Positions 23,680-32,528 are shown, numbered from the stretch's first letter. The stretch: DNA of 64,000 bases from an uncultured bacterium (GCA_934875675.1 CAKXIK010000007.1:1-64000); one strand, 5' to 3'. Made by a program: numbers and translations. The notes: a model not told the origin generated them from the sequence alone.

Positions 23680-24813
23680 ATGTTTCACTTCGATCATGCC
23701 AAAACGAAGCTGAGAAGCTTTCTCCGCGTGCGCGTTCTGGTTGCGATCCTCCTCTCCGGTGTGTGTGCGGCATCTGTGTTTGCCGTTTCATCGCGTACAC
23801 GGCTGGTCACAGTGGTTGACGGAGAAAACACCGTAACCATGATGACGATGCAAACAAATAACGACCAGATTCTCAAACAGGCCGGGGTCACGATGAAGCA
23901 GAATGACCGCGTCATCGAAACCGCAGCAGAAGGAAATGTTCTCACGCTCGAGGTTAACCGTGCCATAGAGGTGAGTGTGGAGGCCGATGGCCAAACAAAA
24001 GAAGTTGTGCTTTATGAGGGCAGCGTGGCGGATGCACTTGCAGCTGCCGGTGTGGCTGCCGGTGATCAGGATGTTTGCAGCACCTCTCTGGATTGTGCGC
24101 TGATAGACGGAATGTCTATTTCTTTGGATCGCGTGGAATACCGCGACGTCACCGACGTGGAAAAGATTGATTACGAAGAAGAGCGCAAGGAAGACAAAAC
24201 GATTCTCAAGGGAAAAACAAAAATATATCAATACGGAATGCAGGGCGAGCGCACGATTGTAACGCGTGAAAAGCTGGTCAATGGCGTTGTGGTTTCCACC
24301 GAGGTAATCAGCGATGAGGTGACCAAACAGCCGCTGAATAAGATTGTGCTTGTCGGAACCAAAGTGGTTGCGCAGACGCTGACGGTAAAAAAACAGACGT
24401 CCACCGCAACAAACACCGCAACGGTGGGCGGCGGTGCAATTCCTTCTTCGGCCTCTTGGCGGGCAAAAGTCAACAGCGATGGAACGCTGATCGATCATGA
24501 GGGAAACCCCGTGAGCTATCAGGGTGTGATGAATGGGCGGGCAACCGCTTATTATGCTCCGGCGGGTGCGGGAACCTCAACCGGCAGAAAAGCACAATAT
24601 GGTGTTGTTGCGGTCAATCCCAAGGTGATACCCTACGGTACCAAACTTTATATCTGCTCTGCTGACGGTTCTGTTGTTTATGGCTATGCCATTGCAGGAG
24701 ATACAGGCGGGACACTGATGTCGGGTTCGGTTCTGGTGGATTTGTATTACAACAACTATTCCCAGTGCTGCTGGTTTGGCTCCAAGCGAATGAATGTTTA
24801 TATTCTGAGCTGA
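23680..24813 (+). CDS. Exported cell-wall protein with ubiquitin-like, G5 and 3D domains (Rpf/YabE-like)
   Basis: 377 residues. A membrane anchor or signal (about 15-40) is followed by two DUF348 modules (VTMMTMQTNNDQILKQAGV and KEVVLYEGSVADALAAAGV), a G5 module (about 165-235) and a C-terminal 3D domain with three Asp, seen as GRATAYYAP, VIPYGTKLYI and GDTGG...VLVDLYY. Such proteins act on peptidoglycan, for instance in resuscitation or sporulation. The 3D domain resembles a lytic transglycosylase fold. The start is preceded by TTAAGGAG. A terminator follows. Confidence 0.88.
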   Translation: MFHFDHAKTKLRSFLRVRVLVAILLSGVCAASVFAVSSRTRLVTVVDGENTVTMMTMQTNNDQILKQAGVTMKQNDRVIETAAEGNVLTLEVNRAIEVSVEADGQTKEVVLYEGSVADALAAAGVAAGDQDVCSTSLDCALIDGMSISLDRVEYRDVTDVEKIDYEEERKEDKTILKGKTKIYQYGMQGERTIVTREKLVNGVVVSTEVISDEVTKQPLNKIVLVGTKVVAQTLTVKKQTSTATNTATVGGGAIPSSASWRAKVNSDGTLIDHEGNPVSYQGVMNGRATAYYAPAGAGTSTGRKAQYGVVAVNPKVIPYGTKLYICSADGSVVYGYAIAGDTGGTLMSGSVLVDLYYNNYSQCCWFGSKRMNVYILS

Positions 24814-24834
24814 GCAGAAAACGATTCAAATGTG

Positions 24835-24866
24835 CTGCTGCGAGAATTTCGCAGCAGTTTTTATTT
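24835..24866 (+). terminator. Terminator after the 3D-domain gene
   Basis: CTGCTGCGA pairs with TCGCAGCAG around GAATT, followed by TTTTTATTTT. Confidence 0.85.
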
Positions 24867-25071
24867 TGTTCCGCGATCCGTGCAAATACTAATTTTCTTG
24901 AAACGAAAACGGTATCAAAAGAAGAGTAAGACGCAAAAGCAAGCGATGTGAATTGTAATTTCAACCAAACAGAACTATAAAATTTTGCACGATTCTATCT
25001 TTCTCGGGGATTTTTGCATAAGCAATTCTAAATTTTTTTGTAAATAATATAATCTTCCGTACGAAAAACCA
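24867..25071. other. AT-rich spacer with one solo end of the MITE-like repeat
   Basis: ATACTAATTTTCTTGAAACG at 24886-24905 matches the left end of the three MITE-like elements, but the matching right end at the expected distance is not recognisable. The rest of the stretch shows nothing further. Confidence 0.35.
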
Positions 25072-25100
25072 TTGCCATTTTCAGAAAAAAGGTGTATGAT
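25072..25100 (+). promoter_or_regulatory. Sigma-A promoter of queT
   Basis: TTGCCA, a 17-base spacer and TATGAT; transcription would start near 25107, giving a leader of about 90 bases. Confidence 0.65.
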
Positions 25101-25125
25101 AGTTGAGCCTGTAAAGTAATCAGCT

Positions 25126-25172
25126 TTGCGGACGGTCTGTCGCAACATCCTGACCGGGCGTTTTTTTCGCCC
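25126..25172 (+). ncRNA. Candidate pseudoknotted leader (possible preQ1-type riboswitch) of queT
   Basis: TTGCG (25126-25130) pairs with CGCAA (25141-25145). CGGTC in its loop pairs with downstream GACCG (25152-25156), an H-type pseudoknot. A second hairpin GGGCG-T7-CGCCC follows, sharing one G, and a run of seven A leads to the ribosome binding site ACGGAGG. PreQ1 riboswitches are compact pseudoknots found before queT. I could not match this to preQ1-I, II or III by eye, so the class is open. Confidence 0.5.
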
Positions 25173-25196
25173 AAAAAAACTACGGAGGAATTAAAT

Positions 25197-25736
25197 ATGC
25201 CAAACAAACTAACCCGCCGCATGGTAGAGGGAGCCATGATCGCGGCACTTTACGTTGCCCTCACATACTTTTCCCGCCTGCTTGGATTGGCTGACGGTGC
25301 CGTTCAGTTTCGTCTTTCGGAGTTGCTGACGGTTTTGCCGGCATTCACCCCGGCAGCGATCCCGGGGTTGACAATCGGGTGTCTGATTGCCAACCTTGGC
25401 AGTCCATATGGCATTGCAGATATTATCAGCGGCACGCTGGCAACCTTTTTGGCTGCCTTGTGCACACGTGCTCTGCGTGGTGTCAGGTTCCACGGCATTC
25501 CCGTTCTTGCGCCGATCCCGCCCGTTGTGTTTAACGGCGTGATCGTCGGTGTCGTGGTCACCATCATGAACGAGGCGGGTCAGCTGATTCCGGCGGCGTT
25601 TACGCTTCCCGTCTTTGCAGCAACGGCACTGACCGTGGCTCTGGGAGAAGTGGTGGTATGCGCGGTGGGAGGGTATCCCTTGATGTTCCTGCTCGAGCGA
25701 AACGGCCTTTCGCGCCGGTGGAAGTGGGAACAATAA
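25197..25736 (+). CDS. queT: QueT family queuosine-precursor transporter
   Basis: 179 residues with five or six membrane helices. The family signature is clear: ALYVALTYFSRLLGLADGAVQFRLSELLTVLP, followed by IPGLTIGCLIANL and DIISGTLATFLAAL. QueT is thought to be the substrate-binding (S) component of an energy-coupling-factor importer of preQ0, preQ1 or queuosine. ECF A and T components are not nearby and would be shared. ACGGAGG lies 8 bases before the ATG, at the end of the pseudoknot-like leader. Confidence 0.88.
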   Translation: MPNKLTRRMVEGAMIAALYVALTYFSRLLGLADGAVQFRLSELLTVLPAFTPAAIPGLTIGCLIANLGSPYGIADIISGTLATFLAALCTRALRGVRFHGIPVLAPIPPVVFNGVIVGVVVTIMNEAGQLIPAAFTLPVFAATALTVALGEVVVCAVGGYPLMFLLERNGLSRRWKWEQ

Positions 25737-25768
25737 TTCCGTTCTGATTCGGAAAGGAGTTTTCCGCT

Positions 25769-27052
25769 GTGACACAGTTACAGAATTCATTATTTCGATT
25801 AAAAACAGCACCAACAGAAAAAAAGCAGACTTTTTTGGCAATTACAGCAGCAGTTTCTATCTTTTTGCCGTTTTATCTCACCTCCTGCGTCATCGTTGCG
25901 ATTGCACTTTATGTGCTTGGCGGCAAGTATCGCCGTTCGCGCGTGTTGGCAATGCCCTACAGTAAGTTAATTTTTGGCGTAATCGGAACAGGTGTCATTA
26001 TTTCGCTCGGTTATGAGAACTCTTACGGCGCGATGATCGGTTGCCTTATGATCTGTGGATTGATTCTGGCGTTTTACCTGCGTTCTTTTATGACGCGCGG
26101 CCTGTTTCAAAAGATGATGGATGTTGTATGTGCCGGAGGTTTGTGCGTCAGCATTATCGGCATTGTGCAGAAACTGTTTGGTACCGCGGGAACCCGCCCG
26201 GCAGTCGTGTTCGACAATCCCAACTTTTTTGCAACTGTGATGGAAATGGTGGTTTTGATCGCGGTTTATCGCCTGTTAGGAAACGGTAAGTATAGTAATT
26301 TTTATTTTATCACGGCACTTTTTTGCGCATTTGGCGTTTACATCAGTGGCAGTCTTTCCGCGTTGGCGGTATGCACCGCCGGTGTGGTGCTTTACCTTGT
26401 CTTGCGCGGACACAACAAAGTGGCGGTGATGATTGCTCTTTCCGTGACTGCATTTGTTTTGCTTGCCACACAGGTTTTGCCCGAAATGACTACCGTTATT
26501 AATGCGGCTCAGTCGCGCCCCGGTTTGTCCGAAACGGTGAAGAATACGGCATCGCAGATGCTTACAATCCGCACCGAAGAACAGGTGGGAAACTCTGTTT
26601 TCAGTCGTTTTTCTATTTGGAAAACTTCCCTGCAGGCTATCCCCGATCATTTGCTGTTCGGGCAGGGCCCCAATACCTATGCCATGGTTTATTCACGTTA
26701 TCTTGGTTTTGCTTCCAGCCATGCGCACAACATGCTTCTTGACGTGGTGCTCAACTATGGAATTATTGGCGGGGGCGCAATTGTGTTCTTTGTGTTCCAG
26801 CAGTTCCATGTTGCCGCGCGCAAGGTTCGTGAGCGCAAGAGCACCACAACAAATCTGCTTTTGATCGTGATTGCCGTGATGATGGCAATGCACGGTATGA
26901 CAGATGTTACCTTAATTTGGCCTCAGACCGGTCTGCTGTTTCTGCTGGTTTATTGCTCTTCCGGAATCCGTACGGTTCCGCAGGCGCGTTGCTTTGTCTT
27001 GCGCGCTCCCGATTTTACACCCAATCCGCAATTTAAGCGCAATCCAATGTAA
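25769..27052 (+). CDS. O-antigen ligase/polymerase-like membrane protein (Wzy_C)
   Basis: 427 residues with about 10-12 membrane helices. The Wzy_C-type region contains the segments FDNPNFFATVMEMVVLIAV and SSHAHNMLLDVVLNYGIIGG, which match the large periplasmic/extracellular loop of O-antigen ligase family proteins that join or polymerise glycans. In Gram-positive bacteria their role is usually in teichoic acid or exopolysaccharide glycosylation, or unknown. GTG start with AAAGGAGT upstream. It follows queT after 32 bases and may be co-transcribed with it. Confidence 0.78.
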   Translation: MTQLQNSLFRLKTAPTEKKQTFLAITAAVSIFLPFYLTSCVIVAIALYVLGGKYRRSRVLAMPYSKLIFGVIGTGVIISLGYENSYGAMIGCLMICGLILAFYLRSFMTRGLFQKMMDVVCAGGLCVSIIGIVQKLFGTAGTRPAVVFDNPNFFATVMEMVVLIAVYRLLGNGKYSNFYFITALFCAFGVYISGSLSALAVCTAGVVLYLVLRGHNKVAVMIALSVTAFVLLATQVLPEMTTVINAAQSRPGLSETVKNTASQMLTIRTEEQVGNSVFSRFSIWKTSLQAIPDHLLFGQGPNTYAMVYSRYLGFASSHAHNMLLDVVLNYGIIGGGAIVFFVFQQFHVAARKVRERKSTTTNLLLIVIAVMMAMHGMTDVTLIWPQTGLLFLLVYCSSGIRTVPQARCFVLRAPDFTPNPQFKRNPM

Positions 27053-27064
27053 TTAAGTGCTGAT

Positions 27065-27112
27065 AAAAAAGCGCACGGTTTTCCGGAGGTTTCCGGTACC
27101 GTGCGCTTTTTA
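27065..27112 (+). terminator. Terminator after the ligase-like gene
   Basis: AAAAAGCGCACGGT pairs with ACCGTGCGCTTTTT; the loop holds a second small hairpin (TTCCGGAGGTTTCCGG). Confidence 0.88.
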
Positions 27113-27180
27113 TATGAAAAAAGACAGAAAAAAACCGCCCTTTTGCGGCAAAGAGCGGCTAAAAAAGAGGAGAAAGGAGA

Positions 27181-27318
27181 ATGAAAAAAGTGGTCTTCCC
27201 AACAATCGGTCACGTCCCTGCTCGTTTCCGTTGTTGTGATTATAGTATAAAAAATAGTTATGTACGCATTTTGAACGCGTTGCGTCTTTGCAGAGAAATC
27301 TTCATGAAGATTTTGTGA
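27181..27318 (+). CDS. Possible 45-residue peptide
   Basis: ATG 27181 is preceded by a very strong GGAGAAAGGAG. The frame codes for 45 residues that begin MKKVVFPTIGHVP and end in a basic stretch with three Cys (RFRCCDYS, LRLCREI). No homology can be seen. It sits in the 394-base interval between the ligase-like gene and the DUF1284 gene, the rest of which is empty apart from the terminator. Composition is not decisive; it may be spurious. Confidence 0.3.
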   Translation: MKKVVFPTIGHVPARFRCCDYSIKNSYVRILNALRLCREIFMKIL

Positions 27319-27446
27319 ATGCAAAAAATGCACTTGTAAAGCAGAATATTGTCTTGTATGATAATCAAAGAACCGTGTGCAGTTTTGCAAGAAAAATTTG
27401 CCCGCCGGTTTGCAAAATATTTTGTGGGAAAGGCAGGCGGACGACC

Positions 27447-27833
27447 ATGATGGTATTACATCCACATCATTTGCTGTGTATTCCGCGCTTTGCGGGCAAA
27501 GGGTACAGTGAAGAGTTTTCCCGCAATATGAGGCAGGTGTCAGAGAGCTTGCGCAACAACCCCCAGCAACCCGTTCAATTGGTCTGTCGCAGTGATGTAC
27601 TTTGTGTACGTTGTCCAAACCGACGGGGTGAGGAATGCTGTTCACAGGCAACCGTCCGTGCGCTTGACGGCGATGTTCTGCAATTGTGCGGATTACAGGA
27701 GGAGGATGTAATGCCCTGGGAGACGCTGCAAATGCTTGCACAAAAGAATATTACAGATGCGGGGCACTTTACAAAGATTTGCAGTCGATGTGAATGGTTT
27801 TCTTTTTGCAGCACCATAGCCGGATGCAGGTAA
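27447..27833 (+). CDS. DUF1284 domain protein
   Basis: 128 residues with the DUF1284 signature MVLHPHHLLCIPRFAGKGYSEEF near the N-terminus, and Cys pairs CVRCPN and CC further on, then a C-terminal CSRCEWFSFC. The conserved His and Cys suggest metal or Fe-S binding, but the role is unknown. AGGCAGGCGG lies just upstream of ATG 27447. The longer frame from 27288 adds a segment with no ribosome binding site. Downstream is an M55 peptidase, probably not related. Confidence 0.85.
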   Translation: MMVLHPHHLLCIPRFAGKGYSEEFSRNMRQVSESLRNNPQQPVQLVCRSDVLCVRCPNRRGEECCSQATVRALDGDVLQLCGLQEEDVMPWETLQMLAQKNITDAGHFTKICSRCEWFSFCSTIAGCR

Positions 27834-27883
27834 ACCCGGTACAAAATATAAAAAATTAATCAGCGAAAGGAATGGGACTTGGC

Positions 27884-28657
27884 ATGAAGGTTTTCTTGAT
27901 GACGGATTTAGAGGGCATTTGCGGCGTTGATTCCATTACTATGATAGGGGAAGAAACGCAAGGGTACCATTTGGCACAGCAGCGTTTAATGGAAGAAACA
28001 AATGCTGCGGTGGAAGGTGCGGTAAAAGCCGGGGCGGATGAAATTCTTGTGTTTGATGGTCACGGCAGCGGCGTTAATTTTATTCCCGGAAAACTTGATC
28101 CCCGCGCAACGCAGGTGCACTCGCTTTCGTCGGAAGTGCTGCGCGGCGTGCAGGCGTTCCTTTGCGTCGGATGTCACGCAATGGCAGGAACAGAAAATGC
28201 ATTTCTGGATCATACGCAATCCTCGGTGCGCTGGTTCGAATATCGAATCAACGGTCAATGCTGCGGTGAAATTGGGCAGGATGCAATATGGTGCGGTGCA
28301 AACAACATTCCGCTTGTGATGGTCAGCGGAGATCAGGCCGCCTGTGCAGAAGCTGCTGCGCTGATTCCGGGTGTGGCGTGCGCGGTTGTAAAAACGGCGC
28401 GGGGCCGCAATAATGCCGTAAGCATTCCGCAGGAAACTGCTTCGCAGCTGGTGGAGCAGGCGGCATTTGAGGGAATTCGCCGTGCGGAAAAAATTACACC
28501 ATACCAAATCGAACTCCCGGCGAAGGTTCAGCTTACCCTTTGCCGCAACGATTACTGTGAGGAAATAACTCAGGGACATCCGGAATACGAGCGGAACGGC
28601 AGAATCCTGCAGAAAGAAGTACATTCCGTTCACAATTTTAAGGACATTCTCTTCTAA
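27884..28657 (+). CDS. M55 family D-aminopeptidase (DppA-like)
   Basis: 257 residues. The zinc ligands of M55 proteins are visible: MTDLEGICGV at the N-terminus (Asp and Glu), DGHGSG, GCHAMAG, and a late GEIG Glu. DppA-type enzymes release N-terminal D-amino acids from short peptides derived from cell walls. The enzyme is cytoplasmic. ATG 27884 has GAAAGGA 12 bases upstream. ATG 27872 is too close to it. It is a single gene; no dpp transporter genes follow. Confidence 0.88.
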   Translation: MKVFLMTDLEGICGVDSITMIGEETQGYHLAQQRLMEETNAAVEGAVKAGADEILVFDGHGSGVNFIPGKLDPRATQVHSLSSEVLRGVQAFLCVGCHAMAGTENAFLDHTQSSVRWFEYRINGQCCGEIGQDAIWCGANNIPLVMVSGDQAACAEAAALIPGVACAVVKTARGRNNAVSIPQETASQLVEQAAFEGIRRAEKITPYQIELPAKVQLTLCRNDYCEEITQGHPEYERNGRILQKEVHSVHNFKDILF

Positions 28658-28793
28658 GCAAAGTAAAAGCTTTTTACGCGTGCAGGGTTCGCAACGATAT
28701 AAAAATCGAGAAAAACTTTCGACGAATTTCGCACACTACCCCTCGAATTTTTAGCAAAATATCGATATTTTATAGTTGGTTCACAGAAAAGAC

Positions 28794-28821
28794 TTGTTTT
28801 TTTCTGTTTCCATGATAGAAT
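28794..28821 (+). promoter_or_regulatory. Probable promoter of the ferredoxin gene
   Basis: TTGTTT, a 16-base spacer and TAGAAT, 33 bases upstream of the ATG. The -35 box has two mismatches. Confidence 0.5.
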
Positions 28822-28853
28822 AAAGTTGAAATCACGAAGGAGGTGTATTCCCA

Positions 28854-29024
28854 ATGGCTTATAAAATTTCTGATGATTGCATCAGCTGCGGCGCTTGCCA
28901 GGCTGAGTGCCCTGTCTCCGCGATTAGCGAAGGCGATGGCAAATACGAAATTGATGCGGATACCTGCATCGAGTGCGGCGCTTGCAACGGCGTTTGCCCG
29001 GTTGGAGCTCCTCAGCCGGAATAA
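28854..29024 (+). CDS. 2[4Fe-4S] clostridial-type ferredoxin
   Basis: 56 residues with two complete cluster motifs: CISCGACQAECP and CIECGACNGVCP, spaced as in clostridial ferredoxins. This small soluble electron carrier links oxidoreductases such as pyruvate:ferredoxin oxidoreductase and hydrogenase to the rest of metabolism. AAGGAGGTG lies 9 bases before the ATG. The gene is monocistronic, with its own promoter and terminator, and is a marker of an anaerobe. Confidence 0.96.
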   Translation: MAYKISDDCISCGACQAECPVSAISEGDGKYEIDADTCIECGACNGVCPVGAPQPE

Positions 29025-29041
29025 TCGATTTGCAAAAAAAG

Positions 29042-29092
29042 AAAAGCTGCGGTGAACGAGGAGTTACTCTCGATTGCTGCAGTTTTTTTTAT
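29042..29092 (+). terminator. Terminator after the ferredoxin gene
   Basis: A long imperfect stem (AGCTGCGGT..CGAG against CTCG..TGCTGCAG) followed by eight T's. Confidence 0.7.
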
Positions 29093-29181
29093 ACATTTTT
29101 CGATAAAAAACCGCCAGAAGGTCAATCATATACTTTAAAGCACTTGAAATCAGAGTGTGCAGGATGGAAAGGAGTGTCGGA

Positions 29182-30186
29182 ATGATGTCGGTTCGATATC
29201 TTGTTACCGGAGCAGCGGGACATTTGGGAAGCACGGTTGTGAGGCTTTTGTGTCAACAGGGAGAACGGGTGCGGGGTCTCGTTTTGCCGGGGGATCCGGC
29301 AGCGGCACTCTTGCCGGATCACGTGGAACAGGTGGAGGGCAATGTGTGCGACAATTCTGCGGAGGCACTTTTTACAGAACAAGCTCCCGGGGAGGAGACC
29401 ATCGTCATTCATGCGGCGGGTATTGTCTCCATTGCTTCACATGACGATCCAAGAGTGCGCGCCGTCAATGTGGACGGTACAAAAAACATCATTGCACTAT
29501 GCAAAAAATATGGCGTCAGAAAGCTGGTGCACGTCAGTTCGGTGCATGCCATTCCGGAATTGCCGAGCGGAGAAACAATTTGTGAAGTAAACCATTTTTG
29601 TGCCAATGATGTTTCGGGATTATACGCCAAAACTAAAGCGGAGGCAACACAGGCGGTGCTGGATGCGGCAGCGGAAGGTCTTAACGCAAGCGTGGTGCAT
29701 CCATCCGGTATTCTGGGCCCGTATGACCCTGGGCACGGTCATCTGACGCAACTGGTGATTGATTATTGCCGCGGCAAACTAACGGCATGTGTAAACGGCG
29801 GTTATGATTTTTGCGATGTGCGCGATGTTGCAAGAGGGATTCTTGCCTGTTGTCAAAATGGACGCAGCGGCGAGTGCTATATTTTATCCGGACACTTTTG
29901 CCCTGTGAGCCAGCTGCTTGGTCTGCTGCAACAGATTACCGGACATCGTGCAGTGAAAACGGTGCTTCCCAGATGGTTTGCCTGTGCGACGGCACCTCTG
30001 GCAGAAACTTATTACAAGCTGCGCCGTCAACCGCCGCTTTATACGAGCTATTCTCTTTATACCCTGAACACCAACGCAGCGTTTTCGCATGAAAAAGCGG
30101 AAAGGGAACTTGGTTACACCGTCACGCCACTGAAAATTACGCTGCAGGACACCGTCCAATGGCTTTCCCAGCAGGGAAAAATCTAA
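29182..30186 (+). CDS. NAD(P)-dependent epimerase/dehydratase (extended SDR)
   Basis: 334 residues. The Rossmann glycine motif GAAGHLG near residue 10 and the catalytic YAKTK (Tyr and Lys) define an extended short-chain dehydrogenase. The segments VHAAGIV, HVSSVHA and HPSGILGPYDPG are typical of the dihydroflavonol reductase-like / NAD-dependent epimerase group. Substrate unknown. ATG 29182 follows AAAGGAG. A terminator lies at its 3' end. No operon partner. Confidence 0.82.
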   Translation: MMSVRYLVTGAAGHLGSTVVRLLCQQGERVRGLVLPGDPAAALLPDHVEQVEGNVCDNSAEALFTEQAPGEETIVIHAAGIVSIASHDDPRVRAVNVDGTKNIIALCKKYGVRKLVHVSSVHAIPELPSGETICEVNHFCANDVSGLYAKTKAEATQAVLDAAAEGLNASVVHPSGILGPYDPGHGHLTQLVIDYCRGKLTACVNGGYDFCDVRDVARGILACCQNGRSGECYILSGHFCPVSQLLGLLQQITGHRAVKTVLPRWFACATAPLAETYYKLRRQPPLYTSYSLYTLNTNAAFSHEKAERELGYTVTPLKITLQDTVQWLSQQGKI

Positions 30187-30226
30187 AAAACCGCATCTGC
30201 TGCTTTGTTGCGGCAGATGCGGTTTT
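30187..30226. terminator. Bidirectional terminator between the SDR and ricT
   Basis: AAAACCGCATCTGC pairs with GCAGATGCGGTTTT. A-runs on the left and T-runs on the right serve convergent genes on both strands. Confidence 0.88.
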
Positions 30227-30231
30227 TGAAT

Positions 30232-31104
30232 TTAGTCTTCAGTAAAAATAGTCTCTTCGGGCGGTGTTTCCTGGGGCGGATTTTTCACCTTTCCATCGCG
30301 CAGGGTTTTGAGCTTCGCAAGAGGATAGGGCTTGGGTGCAGCTTCCGGTTCCTTTTCCAGACGAACCTTCAGCATTCCGGATAAAAGGGATACCTCGGTC
30401 ACGGTTCCTCTACCGTCCGGTGTGCTCACCAACGCGCCAACACGCGGTGTAATCCGCAGCAGATCGTCATAAACATTCTGCTCATACTTCAGGCAGCACA
30501 TCAGTCTGCCGCAGGTTCCGCTGATTTTGACAGGGTTAAGCGAGAGCCCCTGTTCCTTTGCCATCTTGATGGAAACCGGCTGAAAATCGCCTAAAAACTG
30601 TGTGCAGCAAAAGGGCTTGCCGCACACGCCCAGTCCGCCCAGCATCTTTGCTTCATCGCGTACGCCAATCTGCCGCAGCTCAATTCTTGTGCGGAAAATG
30701 GATGCCAGATCCTTGACGAGAGAGCGAAAATCCACTCTGCCATCTGCAGTAAAATAAAACAGAATTTTGTTGTTGTCAAATGTGTATTCCACATCTACTA
30801 ACTTCATATCCATCTTATGCTCTGCAATTTTCTTTTCACAGATGGTGAAGGCTTCCTTCTGGCGGCGAAGATTTTCCTCCACGCGGGCAAGGTCGGCTTC
30901 GGTAGCCTTGCGGATTACCGGCTTGAGCGGAAAAACAATTTCGTCCTCTGCCACATCCCGGTTGTCCATTGCAACAAAGCCACATTCCACACCGCGTGCG
31001 GTTTCCACAATTGCGTGTTCGCCTTTTTCAAATTGAATTCCGATGGGGTCAAAATAATAAACTTTTCCTGCGTCCTGAAACCGGACGCCGATCACTTCTG
31101 CCAT
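30232..31104 (-). CDS. ricT: RicT/YaaT, PSP1-family protein
   Basis: 290 residues with the PSP1 domain at the C-terminal part: LGVCGKPFCCTQFLGDF and ISGTCGRLMCCLKYE, whose Cys are the known Fe-S ligands of the Ric complex. RicT (YaaT) joins RicA and RicF (YmcA, YlbF) in B. subtilis, affecting RNase Y, biofilm and competence. The C-terminus has an extra acidic-proline tail. In the same strand follow holB and darA upstream, as in B. subtilis. AGGAGGC precedes the ATG. Confidence 0.9.
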   Translation of the reverse strand: MAEVIGVRFQDAGKVYYFDPIGIQFEKGEHAIVETARGVECGFVAMDNRDVAEDEIVFPLKPVIRKATEADLARVEENLRRQKEAFTICEKKIAEHKMDMKLVDVEYTFDNNKILFYFTADGRVDFRSLVKDLASIFRTRIELRQIGVRDEAKMLGGLGVCGKPFCCTQFLGDFQPVSIKMAKEQGLSLNPVKISGTCGRLMCCLKYEQNVYDDLLRITPRVGALVSTPDGRGTVTEVSLLSGMLKVRLEKEPEAAPKPYPLAKLKTLRDGKVKNPPQETPPEETIFTED

Positions 31105-31172
31105 GAAAGCCTCCTTAATTGATGCCTTTATCTAAATTTCATTTTCTGATCGAACGCTTTAAACAAACGGCT

Positions 31173-32117
31173 TTATCGGCCGATGCAACGCCGCATCTGT
31201 GCACAAAGCACCGTAACGAGCAGCGTTTGGTTTGCATAGCCATCCATTGCACGCGCACCGCTGCGAACGATTTCCAACAAATCCAGTAAAACCGGTGCGC
31301 TGAATCTCGCAAGACTTCCCTGTCCGGCAATTCCGTCGCGCGCAGCAGAACCCAGCAGACCCAGTGCAGCCCGGCAAAGCGGTTTATCCTTGAGCAGCGG
31401 CACAGCCGCACAAAGCAGAGAAGTTTCTTCTTTTTGCGGCAGCGCGGAAATCATCGCCTGTGAAACTTCGGCAGCACGGGTAAGCATTCCGCCGGAAAGT
31501 GCCTCCGCCATCCTGCCGACGTTGCCGTCAAAGGCTCGTGCTACCCGGCGCAGGTCTTCTTCCCCGGCACCGGGACAAAGCGGAAGCGCAGCGGCAATTG
31601 CCTGCTCTTCCGCCAACCCGCCCAGGCGCATGACCACCGAGCGCGAAAGCACCGTTGGCAGCAGCTGCCCTGCCGATTCACAGGTGAGAATAAAGACGGC
31701 ATAGGAAGGCGGCTCCTCCAGAATTTTGAGCAGCGCGTTCTGAGCAGGCTCGCCCATATTATGCGCGTTTTCCAAAATGTAAACCTTGTGGTCGGCTTCA
31801 TTGGGGCGAATGCTTACGTCGGAGCGCATTTCGCGCACGGTATCAATCTTAAACGACCGGGGGGAATCCCCGCCGGAAACAGTCATGATATCGGGATGAC
31901 CTCCCCCGAGCGATTTTTCGCATTCCGGGCAATGCCCGCACGGCTTTTCGCCCTGAGAGCTGCAGCAAAGAGCCGCGGCAATCAACCGGGCGAGCGTGCG
32001 TTTGCCGCAGCCGGTTTCGCCTTCCAGCACAATTGCCTGTGCAATCCGGTTTTCATCCATCAGGCGTGAAAGCTGCTCCTTCACAGACTCGTTGCCCAAA
32101 AAAGCGGGAAATTTCAT
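31173..32117 (-). CDS. holB: DNA polymerase III delta-prime subunit
   Basis: 314 residues of the clamp-loader AAA+ family. Walker A is GETGCGKRT; the zinc module CGHCPEC is present; VYILENAHNMG and ALLKILEEPP are the usual B-box and sensor-like segments. The subunit is part of the gamma complex that loads the beta clamp. ATG 32117 is chosen because the family starts at FPAFLGNESVKEQL. It sits between darA and ricT, the conserved order in Firmicutes. Confidence 0.9.
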   Translation of the reverse strand: MKFPAFLGNESVKEQLSRLMDENRIAQAIVLEGETGCGKRTLARLIAAALCCSSQGEKPCGHCPECEKSLGGGHPDIMTVSGGDSPRSFKIDTVREMRSDVSIRPNEADHKVYILENAHNMGEPAQNALLKILEEPPSYAVFILTCESAGQLLPTVLSRSVVMRLGGLAEEQAIAAALPLCPGAGEEDLRRVARAFDGNVGRMAEALSGGMLTRAAEVSQAMISALPQKEETSLLCAAVPLLKDKPLCRAALGLLGSAARDGIAGQGSLARFSAPVLLDLLEIVRSGARAMDGYANQTLLVTVLCAQMRRCIGR

Positions 32118-32204
32118 TGCCAGACCATGCCTTTCCGTTTTCAATCACAATGCGGTAGTTTGATGCGCCGGTTCTGCGCGGAAAATTTGTGTGGCAAATG
32201 CAGC

Positions 32205-32528
32205 TTATGCCTTTTCAAAGCGATCCACGTTCATCACAAAGATGGTGGCGCCGCCAACGGTGACCTCCACCGGGAACGTGGAGTACATGCCAACGTCAAA
32301 AGAAGACGTTGTGGGAACCATCTGCGTGCGGCGTTTGCTCTGTTTTTTAATCAGATCGATGACGGTATCCACCTTGTCATCCTCCACACCAACGAGGAAT
32401 GTGGTATTGCCGGCCATCAAAAAACCGCCGGTAGTTGCAAGTTTGGTTACAGAAAAACCCTCACGGGTGAGAGCTGCCGAAACAACGGCGCTGTCATCGT
32501 TGCTGACGATTGCAAGTACGAGCTTCAT
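32205..32528 (-). CDS. darA: Cyclic-di-AMP receptor protein
   Basis: 107 residues of the PII-like DarA/PstA (YaaQ) family. Seen: MKLVLAIVSNDD, then GFSVTKLATTGGFLMAGNTTFLVGVEDD and the C-terminal GGATIFVMNVDRF. The Thr-Thr-Gly-Gly-Phe loop is part of the c-di-AMP binding site in known members. The trimeric protein senses c-di-AMP but its downstream target is not known. It is the first gene of the darA-holB-ricT unit. AGGTTTTTTT-type spacing with GGAGG lies upstream. Confidence 0.9.
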   Translation of the reverse strand: MKLVLAIVSNDDSAVVSAALTREGFSVTKLATTGGFLMAGNTTFLVGVEDDKVDTVIDLIKKQSKRRTQMVPTTSSFDVGMYSTFPVEVTVGGATIFVMNVDRFEKA

